A DNA stretch of 64,000 nt, taken from Zantedeschia hybrid cultivar (lineage: Eukaryota; Streptophyta; Magnoliopsida; Alismatales; Araceae). The stretch is from assembly GCA_030544215.1 (NCBI GenBank), contig JARZZO010000005.1, positions 76,999,524-77,063,523 of the forward strand, given 5' to 3'. Below, one piece after another: positions 56,337-64,000 of the stretch. A program made the position numbers and the translations under genes. The first letter of the stretch is position 1, and each line of letters starts with the position of its first letter. The notes below the pieces were generated by a model, which was not told the DNA's origin, did not search any database, and worked only from the letters and a program-made list of their open reading frames with translations.

Positions 56337-57354
56337 GAATTAACTAAGTGATGTTTAAGAATGAACTTCTCAAGATGGGAGATTGGAAGTTGGATATGGA
56401 GACTAATACTATGTAGATAGATATGGCCTCAAAAATTAGAAAAGTACTAGAAAAGTACTTGAAAAGTCTAAAGGACATGACCCACCCACAAAGGAGATGT
56501 GGTGATGGAATGAGGAGGTACAAAATGCGGTGAAGAGTAAAAGAGAATGATATAAAAGATTACCAAAATGTAATCAGGCTTATGAACAATAAAAGATAAC
56601 AAAAAAAGTTGTTAGTCAGGTAAGAACTCAGGCCATTAAAAAGATGTATGAGAAACTTGGAACTAAGGAAGGAGACAAAAATATTTATAGATTGGAAATG
56701 ATTAGAGAGAGAAGATGTCAGGATCTTAACCAAGTTAGGTGCATCAAGGATAGGGAAGGAAAGATTTTGATCAAAGACAAGGACATCAGAGAAAGGTAGA
56801 GAAGCTACTTTGACAATCTCTTTAATGATAGTCATAGTGAAAACATAGTGGGCATAGAATGTACAATAGAGCATAATATGAACTATACTAGGAAGATTAG
56901 ATTTTTGAAAGTCAAAGAAGCATTAAAGAGGATGAAAGTAGGTAAAGCTTGTGGCCCCGATGAAATTTATATTGAAGAGTGAAAATGTTTGGAAGATGTA
57001 GGAGTGGAATGGTTAACCCGACTGTTTAACAAGATCGTAATCTCTGAGAAAATGCAACATAAATAGAGGAAGAACACTCTTATATCTATTTTTAAAAACA
57101 AAGGAGATATCTAGTATGCTCAAACTATAGAGGAATTAAGCTCATAAGTAATACTATGAAACTACGGGAGAGAGTTGTGAAACATCGTTTACATTGTGAT
57201 ACAACTATCTCGACTAACCAATTCTACTTTATGCCAAGTCGATCAACCATGGAAATTGTCTTCCTCGTTAGGAGCTTAATGGAGAAATATAGAGATATTA
57301 AGAAAGATATGCATATGATGTTTATCGATCTGGAGAAGCCTATGATAGAGTTCT

Positions 57355-57700
57355 TGATGCGGGACAGCAGGGGGGTAGACCGGAAGTAGAAAGAAGAGAG
57401 GGATTTGTAGGAGAAGGCTAGGGTTCCCGTCCCATCTCGGGAGAAAACGCGCAACAGTGGCTATTCATTTCAAAAATCTTCTCCAAATGCTTTCCCACGA
57501 TGGGATACAAGACAATATATAGACTCCTCAAAGAAACCCTAATAGGAAAATTACTAAACTACTCCTAGGACTCCGAAAATAGCTAAAAAACATGTGAAAA
57601 TTACAGATAAAATAAAAGACTCCAAATGGGCCCCTAATGGGCCAAATAAACTACACATTGGACCTTTGACTCCATTTCAGCCCTTCCTGAATCACCATCA
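57355..57700 (-). repeat. downstream LTR of the element (346 bp)
   Basis: Direct repeat of 60136-60485 with scattered substitutions. It is next to the polypurine tract at 57701-57711, so it is the 3' LTR in element sense. Confidence 0.93.
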
Positions 57701-58645
57701 TTCTCCCCTGGTTCGAAAAAATTCGTCCTCGAATTTTAAAGTGGGCTAGAACAAATATGCGGACGACTGGGTCTTCTGAAGGAATCTCCAAGCAGAGAAT
57801 CATATCAACACTAACAAATTGATCTGTTGCACGTGAATCATAAAAGGCCTGCCATATCATGTCCACTGGAGACGGTAGCAAATCATACGGGCCATCGCAT
57901 AGAGTAGCAATCATCACACTCTCAGTAAGTTTTGGTCGAAGCTGTGAGTCAGCAAAAATATCATCAGTAATAAAATAAAATCCTGCCTAAGCAAATAACT
58001 CATGATCCCATGAGATACTATGAACTGGTGCAACATCAAGTAGGCCATAGCTAAATACATCTTCAGAGAGACAATTCAATCCTGACCGTCTAAACAATGC
58101 GTGATCCCAGCTGTCAACCATATATCTGACATCAACCTCGAACATTGTATCATCGATCATATGTAGTCTTGATACCATGAATAAGTCGTGATCACAACCA
58201 GTAACAGGTGATGGTTTAACTCTAGCACAATAGGTTAAATACAGTTGTTGAAACCTCTCTCGATCCTGATAAGTGGCATTAAGAATAAGAAAGGGTGCCT
58301 GGTATCCCTCAGGTCATATAAGACAATCTCGTCCAGTATGATCAATCACAACTTGCCGCTCGTCTATCCATTATCTACCCAAACTGATATATGAGCCATG
58401 GGATATAATCTTGCATCATGCATCATCATAATACCTGACGGATTGGAAAGTACTTTTGCTATTTAAGAGATAAAAAAATGGCACACAGACTCGGTCTCCA
58501 GAGACAATTACGTAGTCCGTGTGGGAGATAGAATCCACAATAGATTGTGGAATAACATTGCAGAACGAAGTTGCCTCAAGATACACCCTAACTTTCACAG
58601 AATTAGGTAGCTCTACCTCAAAACTAAAATCCATGATGAGAAAAC
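57651..58645 (-). pseudogene. decayed ORF of unknown function in the LTR element (~330 codons)
   Basis: One frame on - runs from MDFSFEVELPNSVKVRVYL (ATG near 58635) to the end of the interior and slightly into the LTR, with about four in-frame stops. Each stop can be explained by C-to-T change (CGA to TGA, CAA to TAA, CAG to TAG). Readable parts are SGDRVCVPFFYLLNS, YQAPFLILNATYQDRERF, repeated [SG]xDHxLF motifs (GCDHDLF, SWDHALF, SWDHELF) and IWQAFYDSRATDQFV. I do not recognise a domain, and it is not gag or pol. A captured host gene or an accessory gene are both possible. Confidence 0.6.
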
Positions 58646-58786
58646 GTACCACTGGCCAAAGAAATGATGGACGAGGTCTGTCTCGCTGCAAGGATGACAA
58701 CAGCACGATCGGCGTAAGAAATGGAGCTCAAATCACCGTCCTCGATATGCGTGCAAAAGTGGCACGCAAAATGAGGTAAGCGGGCA

Positions 58787-59680
58787 CTAGCTACTACGAA
58801 ATCTGTGTGCTGGGATGTTGGCACGCAAATCGAGGCAACTGGGGTTGGCCTCGGATGCACGATCGGGGTCCTCGATATGCGTGCAGAAGTGGCACGCAAA
58901 ATGAGACAAATTTGGGAACAACACACTGGATCTGAGTTGGCCTCGTCGAGACGGATCCGACAACGCGAACGGTGTACAAATCAGAGTCCGAAAAGACCTT
59001 GAACGGCGAGCCCGAGTGCCCTCGTAATGCGTGCAAGAACGGCACATGAAACAAGACACTACTGAGGGATGGGATGTGCAACGAGGTCGGCCTCGCCGAT
59101 ACGAACCCAACGGCGCTAGCGGCACGCAAATCGGAGCACAGACGAGTTGTCGGCGATGGAGGTGCAGTAGGACCCTTAATGCACCTCCTGTGCACTGTAG
59201 CAAACTCAAGGGGACCCTGACTAGGACCAAGAGTGGACTTCTGGCTCGGTTTGAATCAACCTGGCTCGAACCCGGTTCAAACTGGGCTGCAGTCTGAGTG
59301 AGGATTAGTGAGATGGCTCGGGCCGCTCGATCGGACTGGGTTTGACCCGGTTTGACCCGGCCCCAACTGAAAGGGCACGGGCTCGTCTCTCCCTCCTCTC
59401 CCCTTGCCCCCAACCCTAACAGGGGAACACAGAGGTTGCACGAAGGAGAGGGAGATGGCGGCGCGGGCTGTGCCGGCGGATCGGGCGGCGTCGGCAGGCG
59501 GAGACGGCGCTGGCAGCGGTGACTACCGTCAGCAACGGTGACGGCGTTGCCGTCTACAGGCGACGGCGATGATGACAAGTGCCGACAGTGGCAATGGGGG
59601 TACCGGCAGGGCTGGGCGACAGTGATGGCGCGGCGGCCGATGGCAGCGGCAGACGACGGTGACGTTGAGGGAGCTGGCAC
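58787..59680 (-). other. open frame in the GC-rich leader of the LTR element (297 codons)
   Basis: Ser/Pro/Arg-rich with no known domain. Its last third repeats FxCxFCTHIED, because the DNA has two copies of a segment with CTCGATATGCGTGC (near 58741 and 58871) and a third diverged one. It lies where a leader or gag would be. Coding use is unproven, as the composition alone keeps several frames open. Confidence 0.35.
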
Positions 59681-60135
59681 CAGCGGCCGACGTCAACAGC
59701 GGTGGGAGACGGCTGCGAGGCCGGCGACGGCAGTGGGAGATGGCGCCAACGCCGGCGACGACAGTGGGAGATGGCGCCAAGGCCGGCGACGACCACAGCG
59801 GCCGCAGGTGAGATGCCACACCCTTCTCTCCCTCTTCTTCGTCTCCTTCTTCTTTCCTCTTTAGCCCTAATCAAACCAGAGGGGAGACGGCTGGCTATAG
59901 CGGGGGGGTTGGCAAGCGGCTCCGGGAGCGTTGGAGCTAGGCGGCGACGGCGGCAATGGCAGCGGTGGGAGTGGCCGAGTCTTGCGGTGCTGCGGGATCA
60001 TTTAGGGCGTCGAGGGTTGGGGTGGTCCTGTTGCAACCGGCTGCGCAGGTTGGAGGAGGCGGAGTGCTCAAGAGGAAGAAGGCGAGTAAGGGGAGCAGCT
60101 GTGGTGGGGATCGAGCTTGGGCTCTGATACTAAAC

Positions 60136-60485
60136 TGATGCAGGACAGCAGGGGGGGTAGACCGGAAGTAGAAAGAAGAGAGGGGTTTGTAGGAGAAGAA
60201 GGCTAGGGTTCCCGTCCCGTCTCGAGAGAAAACGCGCAACATCGGCTATTCATTTCAAAAATCTTCTCCAAATGCTTTCCCACGAGGGGATACAATACAG
60301 TATATAGACTCCTCAAAGAAACCCTAATAGGAAAATTACTAAACTACCCCTAGGACTCTAAAAATAGCTAAAAAACATGTGAAAATTACAGATAAAATAA
60401 AAGACTCCAAATGGGCCCCTAATGGAACAAATAAACTGCACATTGGACCTTTGACTCCATTCCAACCGTTCCTGGATCCCCATCA
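60136..60485 (-). repeat. upstream LTR of the element (350 bp)
   Basis: Direct repeat of 57355-57700, next to the primer binding site at about 60135-60118, so it is the 5' LTR in element sense. On - it reads TGATGGGGATCC to CTGCATCA. Confidence 0.93.
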
Positions 60486-61514
60486 GTTCTAAGAGATATA
60501 TTATGCTGGGTGTTGGAGTGCAAGATGGTATCTACTAGGTACATATAAGTATTCCACATAGTTGGATGGGAAACAAGAGATTTTCCTATTTCAGTTGGAT
60601 TGCATCAAGGATTAGCAATAATCTCTTACCTTTTCGCATTAGTTATAAATGATTTAACAAAAGATATACAAGAGGACATTATGTGGTGTATGATGTTTGT
60701 GGATGATATTGTGTTGATAGATGAGACGTAAGAGGGAGTTAATAAAAAACTAAAACTTTGGAGGAGCATCTTAGAGTCTAAAGATTTTAGGTTAAGTAGA
60801 ACTAAAACAGAATACATGTATTGTAACTCTAGTGAAAGTTGAAGGGGTAAAAATGAGGGAGTTAGCTTGGATGGGATGGCAATACCCCAAAACACCAATT
60901 TCAAATATCTTGGTTCAATCCTCCAAGAAGATGGAGGGTGTGAGAAGGATGTTAGCGATAAGATTAAAGCATGATGGGTGAAGTGGAGACTTGCCACGGG
61001 AGTCTCATGTGACCGCAAGATCCCAACTAAATTAAATGAAAAATTATACTGTACGGCAATAAGACCTGCAATGTTGTATGGTAGCGAGTGTTGGATGATG
61101 AAAAGGCAATATATCTCCAAGATGAGTATTGCCAAGATGAGAATGTTAAGTTGGATTTACAGGCATACTAGGCTAGATAAAATTTGTAATTAGTACATTA
61201 GAGAAAAGTGAGAGTGGTATCAATTGAGGACAAATTGAGAGAATGGAGATTGAGATGGTTTGGGCATGTTAAGCATAGACCTAGGGAGGTTCCAGTTAGA
61301 AAAGTGGAGTATATTAGGATAAGGGAAGGGAAGAGAGGAAGGGGTAGACCTAAATTAACTTGGAGAAGAATAATACAATATGATTTGGGGACTTTATACC
61401 TTTCACAAGTAGTCCAAAACCATTTAGAGTGGAGACAAAGAATCCATATAACTAACCCCAATTAATTTGGGACTAAGACTTAGTTAAGTTGAGTTGTGAA
61501 TAGTTTACTCTTTA

Positions 61515-62389
61515 TGTTAATTAGGGTTTTCAAGGTAAAAGTTGGCATTATTGTGATTCTTTTATTTATCATGGTAGACACCCTAACCAGGTAATGATGG
61601 TTGCTTGAAGAAAATTTTGTGTGACTATACATGTGCTTTCTCTCCATTTGCGAACATAGCGCAAGACCAATGGTGTGAGGCACAATTCTTCCTCCTTTGG
61701 AAGTGGCAGCGTAAGCCACTCTTCTGGCATGAACTATGAAGCAGGTTCTGTCTTGTCCTGATCAAATTTCTGAGTTCTACAAAAACAAGAGTTATCTCAG
61801 ATTCTCAAGAGTTTGACATGAATGTCCAGTTACACCAAAGAATCACAACCATTTTCATATGGAGGTCATCCCGATATTTATGACACATGTTTATCTTCCG
61901 CTCTGCAGGACTCATCAAATTTAAAATTTATTGAGGAATTTTTTGCATGAATAACCTTGATAGTTTTTTAAAATATGCAAAAAATCTGTTAGAATTGTAG
62001 TGTGATGGATACCCTTCTTGAGAAAAAAATGGCTCGGTTATCCTTTTCAGCATTAACTAAAATAAAAGGAGTACTCGTAACCTTAGAAAGGGCATCCATG
62101 GCATATTTCTTTGTAAGGAGGGTATCCATGACACTATAATTTTAAGAGGTGTTTTTATAAGAATAAAAATTTATCATAGACATTCGTGCAAATACCCCAT
62201 TTATTTATTATATTAATCTATGATGTTTGCACCTTATTGCAATGAAGATGAGCATATCCGAATTAGAAAGTAGGAAAGCTAGTAAAAGAATAAATCTAGG
62301 GACGTGTTTCTGTTTGGTACCTAGCCTAGATCGCTCATATCGTATTTTTTTATTTCATTTTATTTGGCTTATCTTATTTGGAGAAATAT
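61515..62389 (-). other. PHYB: PHYB intron 2, no feature recognised
   Basis: A/T-rich, no coding signal or element ends that I can support. Confidence 0.45.
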
Positions 62390-62580
62390 AGGCCGATTTT
62401 ATTTATTTTGTTTCTTGGACTATGAGAGCTTGGGATTAGCCCTCAGAGAGTCCGAGACTTCGGATCATGCAAAGATCCGAGTATATGACATCTCTTCGTT
62501 GATCTCCGTCAGTGTTAATTACGTCGAGCAACCGCTCAACAACCCTTGATTAACCGTCCGTTGATACCCTTGTAACATAC
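62390..62580 (+). repeat. shared core of the palindrome-array family, copy 4
   Basis: TTTTATTTATTTTG, then TTGGACTATGAGAGCTTGGG, TTAGCCCTCAG, GGATCATGCAAAGATCCG, CGTCAGTGTTAATTACGTC, CCTTGATTAACCGTCC and TTGATACCCTTG. Matches copies 2 and 3 in order. It continues toward the right edge. Confidence 0.85.
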
Positions 62581-62689
62581 AACACTACTACTACACGCAG
62601 CACATGCATCTGAAGACATGTCTTAGGCTAAGTCCTTGGCCTTGCCCAAGTTTAGGATGTGTTTATGATTGGTTGGGAGGCTTTTAAAA

Positions 62690-63150
62690 GATTCTAGATT
62701 GATTCCAAGTATTTTAGACCCATAAGGGTATTTTTTGTAATTATGTCAAGTTGGTGGGTATAGGGGCATTATGGTCACTTTAGTGTGTGAGGTGAGTTTT
62801 AATGACTTAGGAAGGTTTCAAAACCTTGGAGGTATTTTAGAGTTATTTTAATTTGGGTTGTAAGGGTATTTTGGTAATTTCACTCCAAATTGGATTTCTA
62901 GACTTAAAGTCTATTTTTATATTTTTTATGTATTTTTCTGAAATTTTCACTTATTTTTATTACATTGAGGGTATTTTGGTATTTTTACCCTTTTTTTTTA
63001 AAGTTTGGAGGGTATTTTGGACCTAGGAGAGGTTTTGATATTTTTTAAGAATTTTCTGTGATTTTTACAGATTTTAACCGTGGGTGAGGGTATTTTTGTA
63101 ATTTCATTAAGTTATAGGGGCATTTTGGTCATTTCGGAAATTTTATATGT
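62690..63150 (+). repeat. degenerate array, GGGTATTTTGGTAATTT
   Basis: About ten units of GGGTATTTTGGTAATTT or GGGCATTATGGTCACTT type, 30-60 bp apart. The palindromic design is less clear than in the other arrays (GGGTATTTTGGTATTTTTACCC is one case). It occupies the array position of copy 4. Confidence 0.7.
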
Positions 63151-63879
63151 TTTCAGATTTTGTTCTCTGTTTTTATTGGTTTCTTACTGAATTTTACTGT
63201 TTCTTTATTAATTTTACTGGCTTTATTAATTAATTGCGCATATGAAGGATATTTTAAGCTATTTTTTTAGTTTATGTATTTTCAGATCTGGTTTTCTGAT
63301 TTTTACTGAGTTTTACTATTTTTTTACTGTTTTTTTAATTAATTTTACTGATTTTTTTTATTAATTCCCGCAGGTTTTATTAATTAATTAAACATGAGGG
63401 GTATTTAAGTCATTTTCATTTTAAGTGTGTTGTTTTATGTCTCTATATTTCATTATTAAGTTTTGATTATGAGTCTAGGTTTAGTTATGTGTGGGGTGAG
63501 GCCAAGGATATTTTAGAGTATTTAATTATGTACTTATGTATTTTAATTAGTTATTAAACTAACAAATAAATTAATTATGTATGTGAAAACATACTAACAT
63601 AATGTTACACATACACACATGCACAAAAGACATTGGCATTTCATTCATTATTCTGGTATAGTTCCACCTTATAAAGGGCGATTTACAACATAAATTCGGC
63701 ACATAAATTCGGCAGAGTTTTCCGTAGGAAAACCTTAGGAAAAATCGACAAATGAAGCCTCATCCACGCGTGCAGAACTTGTATGAAAAGCACCAAATTC
63801 GATCTTCAAAAGGGCAGAACTTCCCCCAAAAGTTTTTGGCCAAGGAAGCATGTTCTCTTCCCCCCGGTGCATGGATGGC

Positions 63880-64000
63880 AGTTTCGGCCGGTACCGGTAC
63901 GTACCGGTACCGGCCCGAACCGGTACCGGTACCCCCATTTCGGGCCGGTACCGTAAAAAAAAAAAAAAAAAATGACTGTACCGGGCCGGTACCGGGCCTG
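63880..64000. repeat. CCGGTACCGG palindromic repeat, cut by the window edge
   Basis: Overlapping GGTACCGG and CCGGTACC motifs with CGGGCCGG, then an A-run. It is the visible part of a common plant dispersed repeat. Confidence 0.7.

Larger units (their letters stand above)
57355..60485 (-). mobile_element. non-autonomous LTR retrotransposon (3131 bp)
   Basis: Two similar LTRs, 57355-57700 and 60136-60485, have TG...CA ends (TGATG...CATCA). The perfect 5-bp duplication GTTCT flanks it (57350-57354 and 60486-60490). On -, the primer binding site TTTAGTATCAGAGCCC follows the upstream LTR (compare TGGTATCAGAGC for initiator Met-tRNA), and the polypurine tract CCAGGGGAGAA is next to the downstream LTR. 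No gag, protease, RT, RNase H or integrase was found in the 2.4-kb interior. Inserted in the RT of the RTE LINE. Confidence 0.93.
54285..61494 (+). mobile_element. RTE-type LINE with perfect 20-bp target duplication
   Basis: TGTGAATAGTTTACTCTTTA lies at 54265-54284 and again at 61495-61514. The 5' part (CTTAGCCGGTCCCAAGTCCG, then a stretch encoding VSTWNIRSL and LLDTIKIRKVNFACIQEA) is the typical RTE start. Reverse transcriptase follows: GKACGPDEI near 56950, IDLEKPMIEF near 57330, FVDDIVLI near 60705 and RPAMLYGSECW near 61070. Most of the endonuclease C-terminus is missing. Without the nested hAT, LTR element and a local duplication, about 2.6 kb remains. Many stops, inactive. Sense strand is opposite to PHYB. 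Confidence 0.93.

Noticed and set aside
59702..60127. 141-codon open frame on +
   Set aside because: Antisense to the LTR element's GC-rich leader; arginine/glycine-rich with no domain.
1..64000. tRNA and rRNA genes
   Set aside because: No segment showed the cloverleaf or conserved rRNA blocks. The only box A/B pairs found belong to SINEs, and the Met-tRNA match is the LTR primer binding site.

Overview
This is nuclear DNA from a flowering plant with a large, repeat-rich genome. The evidence is spliced genes with very long introns, L1-type and RTE-type LINEs, Au-like SINEs, LTR retroelements, hAT and CACTA ends, and long microsatellites. The GC-rich first exon and the GC-rich solo LTRs fit a monocot best. 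The species cannot be fixed from the sequence.

Two host genes can be reconstructed exactly, and they converge. (1) POP1, the large protein subunit of RNase P/MRP, lies on + as ten exons from 12065 to 30304. All ten join in frame to 2712 nt, or 903 codons plus stop. Its second intron has a GC-AG boundary, and its 9.3-kb eighth intron carries an RTE remnant and a near full-length L1 with a second L1 inside it. (2) A B-type phytochrome (PHYB) lies on -. Only its last two exons are in the window: exon 3 at 53588-53295 and exon 4 at 37434-37233. They are separated by a 15.9-kb intron. The preceding intron runs off the right edge and is over 10.4 kb, so the photosensory half of the gene is outside the window.

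Layout. 1-12 kb is intergenic: an inverted-repeat MITE, local duplications, three solo LTRs of one family packed into 3 kb (each with its own perfect 5-bp target duplication), and a promoter-like zone with repeated GGGCCCATTA motifs. 12-30.3 kb is POP1. 30.3-37.2 kb is intergenic, with a fourth solo LTR, a CACTA terminus and a broken histone deacetylase copy. 37.2-53.6 kb is the PHYB 3' end and its giant intron. 53.6-64 kb is PHYB intron 2, with an RTE LINE that has a perfect 20-bp target duplication and holds both a hAT element and an LTR retroelement.

The least ordinary content is in the PHYB introns. A repeat family occurs there at least four times with a shared core of about 160-200 bp. 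Beside each core is a different tandem array, and three of the four arrays are built from units centred on an imperfect palindrome. Nearby are a TATA-like motif, a pyrimidine-rich leader and a CTG-rich leader ending at a GGTAAAYCCTAG-like splice donor. The second notable item is the LTR retroelement at 57355-60485, which carries a decayed reading frame of about 330 codons with no gag or pol signature that I recognise.
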